64,000 nucleotides of DNA from Streblospio benedicti (taxonomy: Eukaryota; Annelida; Polychaeta; Spionida; Spionidae). The position numbers were made by a program, and so were the translations under genes. Shown here in pieces: positions 12,701 to 27,300 of the stretch. Numbering within the stretch: position 1 is the first letter of the stretch; every line of letters starts with the position of its first letter. The stretch spans positions 49,883,150 to 49,947,149 of the forward strand of contig CM032666.1 in the NCBI GenBank assembly GCA_019095985.1. The letters run 5' to 3'. The notes beneath the pieces were generated by a model, which had not been told where the DNA came from, did no database searches, and saw only the letters and a list, made by a program, of their open reading frames with translations.

Positions 12701-15700
12701 AAAGGAGTTCCTTCCCATCGAACACATCAGCTGTCTCAATTGTAACCTGGTAACATTTTATTATCAAATCATCTGATTCGAGCAAAGTGATGGAAGGTCT
12801 CACGCGCGTGCATACATGTTACAAGTCCAACGATTTGATATAATGTTCATATGGTGTCAACATGTGGAAAGTGAAGGTCTCTTTGCGGTCATGACCATGT
12901 ATTAGGGGGACAGCTTGAAGAAACACAATTGCCAATAGGAATACACAAGTTAAATCTAAGGAACTATCTCATATTGTACGTAGTCTATTAATGGAATTGT
13001 CAACCATGATGGTCTACCAACTAGATATAGTTAAAATAGATCTATTTTTATGCTGATACTAACCAGATTGCAACCGACCTTCTTTTGGCAGGTTTATCTC
13101 GTTGGGACATCTCTTAATAAATATTTAGCGGTCAAATGTTCTATTATTAATGTATGTGCATTATTGTATTACATAGATATTGTAAACTTCACATGTTAAT
13201 GCAGTGTGTGGAACAAGTCAAATATTGATGCACAAATTACATGCAGCACATAGATCTTTATTTAGACATATAATCAAGACCCATGTTTTACCATACAAAA
13301 TCATGTGAATTTAATGCAAAGTCATATAGTGTGCTTTACAGACATCTACTGACATACACTAACTCTGTTGAAGGATATGGTGTTTTTTGTCTCTTTAATA
13401 TGAGCTGACTAATCAACTGTATTGCATTTTTTCACCGAGTTACCTCTGCAATAGACAAACGCCACCAGCAGTGCTTCAATGCCATTCCAGTCCTTCCAGT
13501 ATTGCACCTGAACAATAATTAGGGAAATGACTATTCGCAGGGACTGCATAAATCCTCTGGTATTGATGACCTTTTAGTGGGAGCCACTTGCAAAATCGCT
13601 CAGTCATAATCTTCTCCAGACATTCAATAATCAAAACGTATTATTGCATCGCCATGAAATTGACTATTTCTCTGTCTAGCGTGTAACTCCTTCCGTTCCC
13701 CTCAAATCTACGCCATACTGTTTCCCTGAACAATAAAGAACAACTCAACACAAAAATGTGTAACAACCTGAAACTGAAGTAATGACGATGTTATACAATA
13801 TTGCACAAACAAACTGAGTAACATTATAGTTGAAAGAATCCGGAAAAATTTACACCAAAGGTGCGCAGGAAGATCTAAAGCTTCGACTGCTGAAAGGCAT
13901 GGATTCGATACGAGTATCAGTCATCACCTGGTAATTTAGATAGAGCCACTTGTCAAAACGAACGATACTGGTCATGAATCTTTCCCTGCAAACCGAGCAT
14001 TTAAGTGACATGCTGTTATGCATTAGATACGATATGAAAGTGTAACATTTTGTGACATGATTTCAAATGTGCAATGCTGGCATTATTAGTAGCTGTAATT
14101 TCCCTCGTCTAGATTCTAGTATAAGCGCAACATAACATCATAGGCTTGCGGTTTTTTTGGTTTTGTTTCACATCTTTTTATGTTAGACAGAGATGCGTTA
14201 CAATCAAAATCAATCTAATGCACACAATTACAAAAAAATAGCATAACACACGACTATCTAACAGACCACTAAAAATACGATAGCTCGCAGTAGTACATGT
14301 CCATATCCATGTGAAAATTTAAACTTCCACGAATCCTGCATTATATCACAGCTAGAAAAGCTATGTGAATCATGCAGCACAGCCTTGTGCCCGTCCTGTG
14401 GTCAGTGTACAGTATTGTGCACATGGCACTAATTATCAAATGTTTACATACGAACCAAATATCCCACACACTGTATACGCCGGATGCCAATGTCAGGTGT
14501 AAAACTATCCAGAAATATGGGACCTCAACAACGCCTGTCATGGCGGTGATGTGCATATATAAAATATAGGATTCCTTTTATTTTTGTAACTGCTAAGAGG
14601 TAAATGGGTAAGACGCACCGATATTTCATGCATATGTATGTACATTAGAGTGAGCGTGAAGGCAATTATTCGGGCAGAAAGTATCGCATTTAAAATGTTT
14701 AGAATTGACAGATTACCAGAATTCTAGATGAATATACACGGTGACGCATACGTCACAATGACATATGGCCACTGATCATTTCTGTCATGTTTTGACGAAT
14801 TTGTCTGCTGAAACAACATCATAATGTACAAAACCGCTTAATTTACACCACAATATTGACACAATGATTTGTCACAGTAGATACAGCAAGACGCATAGGC
14901 CACTGTATATGTCAAACCCAATGGGAATTCATGGCTTCATTCACACAGGTTACACTTTCTGGGTGTCCGAACTATGAGATAGAAGAAGCCCATGGAACCT
15001 ACGAATAGAAAATATGCATATCTAATTAAGTGCACCACCAGGTATCCACTACACATGGATATGTCTGCTTCAATCCACACCGTGGCATGCTTCACAGAAG
15101 CCACATGTCGTTCTCGGATTGCAATAATCCAGGTAGTCATCTCCCAAAAAGTTGACCGGAAATATAAACACACTGTTCCATCATCTCCGTGATCTTGGAG
15201 TGAGCGGAAAAGAGGATCCCTGTGGTTAGCGCACATACCCACAAGGGTAATTGCCACGGGCTTTTAGTTTTTCTGAGTGGGTTACAAATACGAAGCAGAT
15301 TTGCGTTGAGTCGTTCGGCTGGGATTCGTCTGCAAATGATTACCAGCCACACTCCATTGCAACTGTGAAAACCTCGTGCCCGTCGGTTGTTTGGGTGGAG
15401 AATTTTGTCTTTCGTTGCAGGTTTTTGTGCGGCTTGTGTCAAATTAACGATTGCTTGTGCCGACGGCTATGCGGATTTTTTAATATGCAGCACGTATGCA
15501 TCGGACTTAATTGGTGGTTAAATTCCCCACGATGGGTTATTGCTGTCTCTGAGATCATACTTGGATTGCTTCGAGTGGTGGGAGTGGTAGAGGTGAATAA
15601 AGAAAGAGAGCGTCGTTCTATAAAACGTAACATGGACACTTATACAAGCAGCGTATAATTATATTCACATGTAACACACCATTCAAGCACGACAGCCCTA

Positions 15701-18700
15701 TATTATGTTATGTTCACAATTATTAGCATATTGACAAAGCCATGGTTATATAATTTTGGTTCGAACTCCCTTATCTGCGATGGTTTCAGAAATACCCAAT
15801 CGAATTGAATTTTGTAATCAGATATTGCGGTTGCGATGATTTTTATTCAAAGTTTTCACATTCTACACACAAACTCTAATTAGCTAACACAGCCCAGCCC
15901 ATTTATTCGTGAGCAAACAGCTATGGGGCTAAGTAATGGCAAATTATACTTGATTTTGCACTACACGTTGCCCATCTCTTTTGATTATGCGTGCGAAGGT
16001 AACACATTACAACAGCATTACACCAGCTAGTCTATGTTATTGTACCTGGCTTGAGGCAATGGAATAACAGCCAGCGCTGAACATAATAATGCACATCAGA
16101 AGATAGTCAAGCCATTACCAAGCGCTATCACATGCAACATGTGTATCTTGGCAGAACATTGTTAGAGGTGTTTAAGATGTAGTTTCTCTTGTCAGTGTTC
16201 ACTTTTTTCCACCAGAGAAAATAATCTTGATAGGAATACAATACGACGTTCCATGTTAACTGCTTCTGCTCCAGATAGTTCACGTCCTTTGTTTCAATGT
16301 TGGAGTGACTGTAGTAGCTATAGCGGCTTGAAGAAGATGAAAGTTAGTATACACTTTACGTTCAATTGGATGTAGATAAGAAGCAAGTGTTATCACGAAT
16401 TCTGGATTGGCTTTAGAGTATGTTTAGCATTAAAACTAACAGCAACTTATTGTTGTTTTCTTCTCTGGCTTTACTTAATGTGCGATAAAAAGAGCAAAAT
16501 TCTTTTTGGTCTAGCTTTTATTTGAAAAATAGGGCATGTAGACAATGACTGTGCACTTTTCATCTCAGAATTTATTTGGATATTTGTTTCTCAATAACCA
16601 TATAAATAAAAGCATTGAGGAATTATCCACGAATGAACAAACGTGAATAGCTGTGGCTAACTTGAATAACGTCACAAAAAAAACAGGCACAATTCATGTC
16701 TGTGTGTTTTGGCAATAGCATTCTATAGATGGCATAATAATACGATGTCCAAGCTAAACAATTTACTGTGATGTTCAGCACCCAAGCAAACACGTTGCTT
16801 CTGCTGGTGAGAACTGTGTGATTATTTTCAATTAGAGTGAAAATAATATGTCATGCCCGACATGTCTGGGTAGATGGCGGTTTTGACAAGTACCCAGTAG
16901 CCGACCTGTCCATCCCAGCGGGTGGCCGTGGATTAGTGAAGGCGTTGACGCGTAGAAGTGATACTTTAGACGCTAATCTGGCTGTGTACACCTACTCGTG
17001 AGACGTGTGCAGGTGAATACCTGTTTGTGTGTATAACTCAAACTGTGGTCGTCTGCGAAACAGACAGTGGTTTTGTTCTGTTGATTCAAGTGGCTTGTGA
17101 CCAAAACAACAGGTGTCTTAGAGTGTTTATGGAAGTTTCAAGCGAGAATGATAATAGTCATTATAGTCGTGTCATAGTATGAAGTGGATTATTCTTGGAT
17201 GGGGTGTGTAGCCGTTCTGTTTTCTGTTTTCGCGAAGGATATGATTGTCATATGGGCTACAGCCCGTCAAGTAAGAGATGTATAGGTTGATTTGAATTAT
17301 TAAACTGTTAATTCAATATCTATTGCATTATAACAACTGTGCTAATTTAAGCAATATTGTGGGAATTGCTATAGTATACACAACTTAACACCTGTGATTA
17401 CACCCTAATAGGTGCAGGGGCTTTAATTGCATGTGACTGCGTGTCTTGAGACTGAAGGTGTTCATAACAATAAAACTGCGACTTTTAAGTCATTGTGTAC
17501 TAATAATCTGTGACACCTTCAATGGTTTATTGACACTGTTTATTGCCCCAGACGTTATTATCGGCATCGTGCAGAGACAACACGTGGAGTAATAAACCAG
17601 TCATTTAAGATAATAAGTTACTAGGCCAGTGTGCAAACGTATTCCACACGTGTTATATGCGTGAACGTCGTGTCTTTCGGATATTTTGCCGATGTTATGC
17701 AATATTATTACTACAGTGTATAGAACTAATTGGGTAGAGTGTATACACTATTTTACACAAACCGAATCTTGTAAGTCTGCAGGGTCGATTTGAATATGTT
17801 ACATAATTCAATTAGAGAACGTGTCTAATCAAATGATGACATACGTCAGGTAAGTTCACTTACATTGGGCGTCACTCGTTTCCGTTAGCATGTTTATAGT
17901 TGTCGACTGACAGTTCAGAAAGACTCTAATTGCATCAATCAACAAGAGCCAACAGCGATTAACAACAGAACAGAGAGAATGAAGATCAGATTTACTGGGG
18001 CAATCATACCTTGTTAACGTCTCGTCTTATCCTTTAAAACAGATCTCATATAATATTCATATTACATTTCTCTGTTTACAGCAACTTGATCGAAAGTACC
18101 AAATTAACCGCAGAGGCATAAATTCTCGTTTGGCGCAGTGTTTAATATGCGCGCCGCATTCACAGGAGCAAACTGCGCAGCTGGAAAATCAAGCCGCTAA
18201 TTATTATTGCCTATGTTTGACAAACGTAATAATTACACGCCGGATTCGTTTGGTGACAACTTCATATACAGATGGTAATATCGATAATCGTCCATTCACA
18301 CGAGATCTTCTGATCTCGGTTGTCATTTAAAGTGATAATTTTCCACTGAATAAAAGGCGCACCTTGTAGGAGCGATCGTGATTTGGCGATACCATCGTCT
18401 GCTAGCGAAACTGTACAAATAAGGAGTTGAATAGTTTTGATGGCATCGAACATAAATTGGAAATTTGACTTTTGTATGAATGTATTGCGGAATTAGAGGT
18501 ATAGATGGCCGTTTTGATAAACGTTACGCAATGCCGGGACTGACTCTGTATTTATCTATGCTTCGCATACAATGTAGCCATTAAAGTTTTATTAATCTAA
18601 ACACAAGTTTTATTTATTTAGCACTTGCAACAATGCAATCTCATTAGCTGCTTCCTTTGAATTTGAATGCTGTAACATATGGGTTTGTGTTTGTTCACAA

Positions 18701-19617
18701 CATTGCCAATTGCTAGGGATGCCTCGCGTGTGGTAGACATTCCTACCATTCCCATAAGCAATCAACGGACGGCGATGATTACACGTTTTGTTTCTCGATG
18801 AAATATTTCCAATAAAACATGGCATGGCCTGCAACAATTGTGGGTTTCGTCTGAGCGCACCTGGTCGCTTAGAAGTGAAAATATCATAGACCACACAAGC
18901 TTGCCACCAGCGCACAGGCGTTAATAAGCCCAATAGTTTGGATAAATAAAGCACAATGAAAACACGGGAATTCGATTACAAATTGTTTATAAAAGTAACA
19001 TTAAAGTAAACTTAGGTCTTGGGGCGCTTTAAGCTCACTTAACAATATCAGGTGTCTTATAATCTTGTTTTTCAATATCACCCTCTAGACGAGAGATAAA
19101 CAGTTGCATCTGATTCGTGTTCTTGGTCCATTCCCGGCGCAATTTAAGACCGCCGGTGACACCCGATGCTGCAAATCAATAGGCAGTATTTAATAAACTT
19201 TTTCTTTTCTACTTGGCAGGAAACCTCGGCAGCTGTTCGCCCGTCGTCGCCTCGCCTCTCGCTTCTCGAGAAAGAGCGTGATTACCTCGTGGGCGTTGAC
19301 AAGGTCCGAGGCAGACTTTATCGTCTGTCCGTCCTCGCGTGAACAAGAGATCAGAGCGAGACATGGTGTAACACGGATACTGCCTGTTACACAACACCTT
19401 CATGTCGGCTGCCGCCAGGATTGTGATTACTGAGACGTTCGTGTGACGAGTGACGGGCGTATTGTCAAAAGTGGTGGAATCAGAAGAATTGCTTACGAAA
19501 GGATACAAACGTAACTAAGCACGTATGGATGTATCAGTTTTGAACGGAATACTGGAATTATTTCGCACCAATAAATTCAATTGAAGTTATCTAGTGCTGA
19601 CTGTTGGTATTATTTAG
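9726..19617. other. Gene-poor region upstream of four-jointed
   Basis: About 9.9 kb with no recognisable protein-coding exon. Short ORFs at 10121-10408, 14937-15257, 15251-15658 and 18610-18954 were read and have no family features. Two stretches look less random. One is 11280-11466, which ends in a strong donor-like GTGAGTG. The other is a GC-richer stretch at 19110-19500 just upstream of the four-jointed ORF. A TGTGGGAA Su(H)-type motif occurs at 17358-17365. I see no tRNA, snRNA or clear transposon in the rest. Confidence 0.5.
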
Positions 19618-21330
19618 ATGTATCAAATAGCACAGCCCAATGAAGGCGCCAAAAAGTCCACTTGTTATACCATCATCAGCCCCATGCCCCCTGGATCTCC
19701 AAACAGGAAGATGCCAAAGGTCACCAAGATGATTCTGGCCGGCATGACCTTCTCCACCGGGCTCCTCCTGGGGCTTATTCTTCACCTTCCTGGGGCTCAG
19801 TCCCCGGCCGCGCCCATCACTGCCCTAGAAAAGAATCCTAATTCTAATTACCGTCTGAAACGTTCAATTTTAGAGGATAGTGTAGGTGTGAATGGAAACA
19901 TTTCGTCAAGTGGAATCAGCGATATGGCTATGCTAACACGGAAAAGAGAAAATGACTTATGGGATAAGCCATTGACTGCAGAATCTAATAAAGCGCCTCA
20001 CTCAATGCAAGTAGATTCTGATAGTGTGCTTAGGAATGGATTATCACACTCGATTTCAGCGGACAAACAACCCTCTGGCAGCATTTTGCAATCAAATAAC
20101 CAACGAGCCGTTGGTGGTAACAAGAAAGAAACCTTTCTCGAAATGGATACAAGATCTGTCAATATTGAAGCAAGGCTTGCACAAGAGTCGGGTAGCTTGA
20201 GCAAACAAATGCAGTCACAAGGCATACAACACGGTGTGACCCAAAGCACACTTAGCGAAATTGAAATAGATCTGAGTAATGGTGACAAAAAAGATGGCAA
20301 TCTTGATTTAAGACCAGAGGCTGAAAAGCAAGAATCAGTTAACGGTAAAAACTCAATGCTAGGGTTTGGTGTTCAGCAAGTTGTTGATGGAGTGCACTGG
20401 ACGCCTGAAGCAGAATTATTTGTCCCTCCTGGGTTTCACAAAGAAGCTATTGAGAAATGGAGGGAAACGGTAGCATCCACTAAAGTAGTTGCAATGAAAG
20501 AAGGGTGTGGACGTATGCAAAACCGCCTGCTGACATTCGTCGATGGCACACAGGCCTGTGCTAGATATAGACTTAACACAGACCAGGTTCAAGGAGAGGT
20601 GTATTCTTACTATTTAGCCCAATTATTAGGCATTACAAACGTGCCACCCTTGGTGCTTGAGCAATTGGAACATACCTCTCCCAAATGGAGTTATGTGAAC
20701 TTAGAGATTGTGTCAGCCCAGTGGCACCCTTCAAAAGTGGTGATCCTCATCCCGTGGGTGGATAGTCTCACCCCGGCCTATATTCCAAAACAATTCAGAA
20801 GCTCAGCGCGAAAGCTTCACCCAGACAATGAGCTTCTGAAAAACATGTCACCTGACGAGGTTTCAGAGCTAATGCAGTGGAGTGACTTAGTTATTTTTGA
20901 CTATTTGACTGCAAATTTGGATAGAGTGGTGAATAACATGTTCAACTTGCAATGGAACTCTGGTATGATGGAGAGTCCAGCTCACAACTTAGAAAAGTCT
21001 ACAAAATCTGGTCATTTAGTATTCTTAGATAATGAATCAGGAATGTTTCATAGTTATAGACTGTTGCAAAAATATAATGACTATCATGAAGATCTTTTGA
21101 AATCTTTATGTGTGTTCAGAAAAAGAACTTCAACTATTATTGCTAGACTCCATGAGTCCAAAAATACCGGGGAACAATTACAAAAATTGTTTGAATCTCA
21201 AGAGCCATTGTCTTCAAGTATACCACGCATTCCTCGAAAAAATATTCATATGCTCCAAGCTCGAATTGATAATGTCTATAAACAGATTCATAATTGTGAG
21301 AGAATGTTTGCGGTGAAAGACGAACATTGA
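19618..21330 (+). CDS. FJX1: Four-jointed box Golgi kinase (Fj/FJX1)
   Basis: Type II membrane Golgi kinase of the FAM20/Four-jointed group. In flies Fj phosphorylates cadherin domains of Fat and Dachsous and tunes planar polarity and growth. It is a single ORF of 570 residues. A cytosolic start is followed by a membrane anchor at 38-57 (MILAGMTFSTGLLLGLILHL). A long polar stem runs to about 255, and the kinase domain goes from about 260 (FVPPGFHKEAIEKW) to the end. Matches to FJX1 include GCGRMQNRLLTF, QGEVYSYYLAQLLG (Glu327), the catalytic DYLTANLDR (Asp428-Arg436) and the metal-binding LVFLDNESG (Asp471). Vertebrate FJX1 is also encoded by a single coding exon. An acceptor-like TTATTTAG ends directly before the ATG, so a 5' UTR intron is likely. 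Met38 or Met23 are alternative starts. Confidence 0.95.
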   Translation: MYQIAQPNEGAKKSTCYTIISPMPPGSPNRKMPKVTKMILAGMTFSTGLLLGLILHLPGAQSPAAPITALEKNPNSNYRLKRSILEDSVGVNGNISSSGISDMAMLTRKRENDLWDKPLTAESNKAPHSMQVDSDSVLRNGLSHSISADKQPSGSILQSNNQRAVGGNKKETFLEMDTRSVNIEARLAQESGSLSKQMQSQGIQHGVTQSTLSEIEIDLSNGDKKDGNLDLRPEAEKQESVNGKNSMLGFGVQQVVDGVHWTPEAELFVPPGFHKEAIEKWRETVASTKVVAMKEGCGRMQNRLLTFVDGTQACARYRLNTDQVQGEVYSYYLAQLLGITNVPPLVLEQLEHTSPKWSYVNLEIVSAQWHPSKVVILIPWVDSLTPAYIPKQFRSSARKLHPDNELLKNMSPDEVSELMQWSDLVIFDYLTANLDRVVNNMFNLQWNSGMMESPAHNLEKSTKSGHLVFLDNESGMFHSYRLLQKYNDYHEDLLKSLCVFRKRTSTIIARLHESKNTGEQLQKLFESQEPLSSSIPRIPRKNIHMLQARIDNVYKQIHNCERMFAVKDEH

Positions 21331-24300
21331 TTTCCTTGCGAGTGGATATAAGTATAAATGTCGCAATAGTACACTTTATAATGTGCAATTATCTTCCGCA
21401 ACTATGATTATCCATAGTGACAAGGGGAATATTCTCAATAGCCCTTGGCTTTAACCACAAAGACGTCTGTATTTATAGTTCAATACAACAAGGTTTTAGA
21501 TTAATTCACAGTTTACATTGCCTTCTTCCCTTTACACTTTATTAACTAGCAATAGACGTTGAAAAAGAAACTCCTGGTCAAACATTGTCTGTATGAGCTA
21601 TCAGATAATAGAACTTTGACTACGTCTTAAATTCAAGGATACGCAGAAGAATAGATACAAATATTAAGCGGAAAATGCTCTTACTTGTCTGTGATGCTTT
21701 TTTTATTTTTTTATTTTATATGCAATACTAATGTGTTATCGAAGTGTTTCACATGGTTACTGATGTTAAAAGTAACTTGCTGTGGTTAAAATGCAAAATC
21801 TTGCCACTATCAAGAATTCTGTATCGATGTATTTCTCTTGTCATATTCAAACAAGGAAACAATGAATCAGGATTCCTCTGAATGCGATGTATAGATCAAG
21901 CTTTCCCCTTGTAATAATAATGCAAGCTAGTTTCAATGGCCTTTATATGGATGTAAAGATGAAAGGAATGCTCAACAGAACTGCTTATATTTATCTTATA
22001 GGATTTTTAATGACTATACCATGCCATTTGAATAAATGTATTGCCAATTGTGTTGAAGGCTCAGTACTCAAAACCCAACACCATTACCATATACTGATGT
22101 GTATGACTGTACTTATAATTGTTTCTAATTATAATATTAGCTTCATGAGGGATAATTATTCACGATACATAAAACTATATTTTTCAGTTCTTAGATTGGG
22201 CAAAGTTCAAATTTACCCTGTAAACTGTATACATTTGAACAAAAACAGATCTTTTGTTATTTAGATATTTAATCGTGTAAAACAAACTCTAAGAGATCTA
22301 ACCAGTTCCAGCAGACAAAAGACTGAGTTCTAAAGGATGACTTTTTTATAAATAGCGTTATTACATCAAATATAAGCAGTTCTCGTTAAGAAACAACGTT
22401 TGGTCGAGGGTGCTACATGGAGACTGTGCTATAAATGTTTCATTTGATGCTATTTATTGCTATTGGATCTGTGATCTTCATTAAAACACATAATTGCATA
22501 TGCCTTTTGTTTATGTCTCATAATTCTATTAACCAACTAAGACATTAGTTATTTAGAAAAAATGAATAAGGGTCAGCATTTATAACTAACAGTTTGAAGT
22601 AAAATCCTAATGTTGTTTAAAACTACAACCCCTAAAATATGTCCCGTTTATATACATGCATTTTGGTAATACAAATTGTTTCTTTCAAACAAAATACTTA
22701 CAGTTAACAGTCACATTGGTGATCAATATATTGTCAAATAAAAAAACAGATGCATGTTTACACGTAGAACAAATTTTGAACTAATATAATTTCCGCCAAT
22801 TTCATAGTGCTAACTGCACAGAACTGTTAAATGTTTAGCGTGACAAATGGCTCAATTCACACATAGACCCACGATAACATCTTACCCCCATCATCGGTTG
22901 AGATGCTATCGTTCTAAATGGTCATATCACTTGGATGACATCGATGTTGCGTGACCCCTGGAACACATGAAACGACTGCCACAAACCTAATATTATTCCT
23001 ACAATTGTGGGTCGTTTTCAGGCTTGAGAATGTGTTAAAATGGCGTTTCGAGTAAACGTGGCCGTGTATACAACAATAGACGCTAATGGCACATCAGGAG
23101 AACCTGCTCGAGTGCTTTAACTACTAAATTACGCCATTTTTCCGCGTTGGTCTACCAACAACTGCAGTGAACAAGTTCAGGTCCGCGACAGGGCTCTTTC
23201 ATGTAGCAGCACGGGCACCACGGGATGTCTTTACAAGTGACCTCGATGTTGGGGCCCTCTAAAGAATTCATCTCCAAACTCTTTGCATTTCCCCTGGAGG
23301 GATTTACTTTTATTCATTCCTGCCCACATCTCTCCTGTGCAACGCGTAGACTTGAAAAATTGGCATTGTAAAGTGGCCGGCACCAGAGACATGAATTCTA
23401 ATGCCCTGACATCTTGAAGTACTGTACAAAGGGTGGGGTGCCAGTCTCCCCAGAGATTATTTTTACCACCGATGTCTAATTGCAGACTTAGCCCCTTTGT
23501 TCCTCATAGACATATTGCAATCAACAAAAACTAGTTCCAGGTATACCAGAAAATGTAAATTATTGGGTTTTACTACTCCTCTGCGTGCACTTTCATCAGC
23601 ATGAAGGGTCATTAATTTCAAATAAACATTAATAAATGCAGACCCTTCTTTTATCAGTAACCTATACGTTTTTAGAGCTATAAACGCATGGCCTTTAAGA
23701 AAACAGGAATGTCATAAAAAGCTTCAATTTTCACATTTAAATTCTTTGAATGGAGTTTCTTATATTTCAGTTGACAGTCGAAATGACAGATTAAAAACAC
23801 AATCGGGTCCCTGTTTATCTCATGCGCCACGTTATTCAAACTGCAAGAAGAGAACCCTGAAGGCATCTTATAACGTTTGACCATTCTGTGACCTTAAACA
23901 GAAATAACCATATCTGCAGGCAAATTATACTGAAAATTTGCACTCTTTTCTTTCTTGACAAAACTAACCAATTATTATAATATGTTTTGAATACGAATGC
24001 TACAAATCATCTGATGTCTTGGGGCAAACTGATACAGTTATGACGGAGACCAAGATAACAAGTCATTAGTATAGAAAAGTAGCCGAAGACATTTGTGCTG
24101 TGCCATATATATCATTAAATGACATATGCCATTTTCAACCAAAATTTTAAAGATACGTGAGATATCAGATATGTGCATTGCACTGTGCTGATAACCATTG
24201 CAGTTTCTATGCCCAAACATGTACCCATTTGTCCAAATTTATATGTAAAACACTTATGGTGGAAAGGAACTGGAAACACACACACGCTGGAATTGTAATG

Positions 24301-27300
24301 ATACTAAATTTGTTCAAACCAGCTGCCCTGAACGCAATCTTCGTTCCTCATGCCCTGATTCACGTCGTAGTATTTTTGTTCTTTGTCGGTAGTAACAATT
24401 ACGTACAGATAAGCCATCCACCAACCAAAACTTTATTCCATAGAACCTGTAAAAGCATAGGTCTTTCTTACACTATGAATCCATTGAGCCATTTATCAAA
24501 TCAAATGCAACAATAGACACTCAAATTAGAAATGATTAATGCGATGATTGATCTTTACTAGAATAGCAAGATGGTCGTCCGCTTAACACTTCTTTGTGGT
24601 AGTTCTACCTAACACTTCAAGACATGCGCATAAAATATGAATTTATATTGTATTCCCCAGACAGTGTTTTTCGTGTATTTCATCCATGTTCTCATTTATC
24701 AATATCTATTTCAAATCAACGAGAGACTTCATGAGAAAGAAATGACAGCTTCTGCCCTGAACTTTTGTTTGACTCTAAACATTGCATACTGCGGTTTGTT
24801 TTTGTTTTGTTTTTTAATCGGTAACATAAGTCTTTAACCGATTCTCCTGTAATATATGCGAGTTCAGATGGCCACGACTTAATTGTCATTAGCACATGCG
24901 TCGTATTAGATGATCAATTGCCAGTTTACGACATGCCAATATAGTGGAAATATTAGCAAGCGCTCGTTGAGAATTTATAACTGAATAAAAGTGTGACATG
25001 AAGGACTGTTTCGTGCAAGGTTATTGATGTAAAGTATGCAAGCTCTCCCAGCATTGAAGCCAAACGATCGCATGTCTCCCATTTGGCCTTGAAGGGAAAT
25101 ATATTATTATCGGTTGTTAGTACAAACATAGAGGACAAGAGAAAATATGTTAGTAAAACAGTTATCCTTTTATATCGTGAACATGTTGTAAATCCCGTCA
25201 ACATGAACAACACCGGAAGGCCATTGCTTGCATGACATTTTTAAAGATGAATTTGTCACGTCATTTTATTCTAAGATTTATAGGGCTACAATTCAAAGTT
25301 ATATATTTCGATTGATTGGATGTAAATCACGGTGGAACATTTTGTTTGGTCGCATTTCAGTAAGTTGAGTAAAGTCTATATTAATTATGACACTCCGCTT
25401 ATACTGAAAGGGTTTCTTAATATACTGATAACACAATTTAAATTTTTATAGATATATTTTCATTACATTATGCATCAAACAAACTCGGACATTCTAGCAT
25501 ATTTGGTTGCATAATATTATCGAAATACTAGCCTATATTTTCTCTCTGGGGGATACACAGCCTAAGAGGATAGCGATTTGCCAGTAATAAAAAGGCTTTC
25601 ATCGTGCTCTTTTCATCAAGTAATCAAATATTTACACTGGCTGCTCAATATCAAAAGACCGTGGACTCTGCCATAATTATGTTTCTCTTTCAATAAGCAA
25701 ATCCATGGACTTTTCATCACCGCATGCAATCTTGCTCTAATCTTCTAAATATTCCGTGATTTGTAAACGCACATATATTTTGTACATAAACTATGGGTAT
25801 TCTGAAAGGATGCGTGGAGCATGTATTTTATAGATTGCTTTTTTTCCTAATGTGAAAAGCAAAACAAAATACAATATGATACTAGTTTTTTTTATCTTTA
25901 GGCAGCAGAAAAGGTGAAATTAATTATTCATGCAGACGTTCGCATCAATTTCAATTTGACACTGGGGTTCAATGAATTGATCTGCAAAGTAGAGAGGTCT
26001 CAATAATATCATATATTGTATGTTTCTCGGGTTTTATTTGGTTTATGTTTCATAATCGTCTGCGTGTGCTAGTTTGTTTAACTTCTTCACAATCTCAATA
26101 AGCTCAATATCCGCCCAATAACAAGGAAGATGAACATATACTGCTAAAACTGTAAATGAAATCTAGCTGGGCCTAACATCGTTCATTGGATTAGTCTTGC
26201 TGTCATATCCAGTTGCGGTGAATATATAGTATAGATACGTGTAATTTGTAAAAAAAAAAAGTACGAATTATTTGAAACAATTAATGATTCTTACCGTGGA
26301 TCTAATTAAACGACATTAAACGAACATGTGTCCTTTTGAGAAATCATCATGGGAAATCAACAATTTAATTCATCATTTCGACCATTGCAAAAACACCTCA
26401 AAATCAAGGTTTTTATATAATGTTGATCTGTGTGCAGGTGGTTAGTATTCTGTGAGCTTTAACAAGACACATAATTCTTTTGTATCACCGTTCAGCTGAC
26501 TCCTTTCATACTCTTGTCTGATCTTAAACATGCAATATTTGACTTTGCTTGAAATTTATCTGATGGCATAAAGTGTCAATAAGGCGATATGATCAGCCTG
26601 AAATCTTACAGACAATTACTTCTTTAAAGTAATGTTTTCATTCAATTAGACGACGGATTCAAGATAATATTTGCTGAATACTTTTTGACAATTGTGTTTT
26701 GTGACGTAACAAACGAGATATTTACACAATAATGTCATATTTATGAGATATTTATCAAATATTGCCCCAAATGTAATAAACGTATTTAAATATATTCCAC
26801 GATAATTATTAGCGGACAGTTTATACGTCTAAAGCTTGATTTTCATATAATATATTTCTTGTAATATATCTTGTTTCAAAATTATAATATTTCACCATGG
26901 TGGCCATATATCTTGATTATGGTACTTTTGGTGAACATGTATAGATTTACTCATGATAAATAGTACTAGCAATATATTAAATATTTAATAAATTTTGGGC
27001 CTCTTTTTTGGCAAATGGGGATTTTGAAAACCACGTAATAATCATGTAACACTGTATAACGCTCTGTGCGTGGTTACTATATCAAAGGCTAGAGAAAAGA
27101 ATTAGTCTGTGTGGTCTATTGCAAAACTTTTCTGAATGAAAATAAAACACTTGCAATTTCCTATTCTGGTTTTCTTCATGGACAACATCGCTTTAAATAG
27201 CAATTTATCTCACACCCCTTCCTCTTGAATGGACGACAGCAGACGCCATGAATTTCGGTATTTTGCGCATGAGACTACACCAAGGTGTATCCACACCAGA

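Noticed and set aside
14937-15442. Minus-strand ORFs of about 100 residues
   Set aside because: Overlapping frames of similar length on both strands with no family signature, so chance ORFs.
15251-15658. 135-residue ORF in the four-jointed upstream region
   Set aside because: Composition and lack of any motif fit chance; no splice or start context supports it.
19998-20300. 100-residue minus-strand ORF under four-jointed
   Set aside because: It is the shadow of the real coding frame on the other strand.
24157-24516. 119-residue ORF
   Set aside because: No domain, unusual composition, and no neighbouring exon signals.
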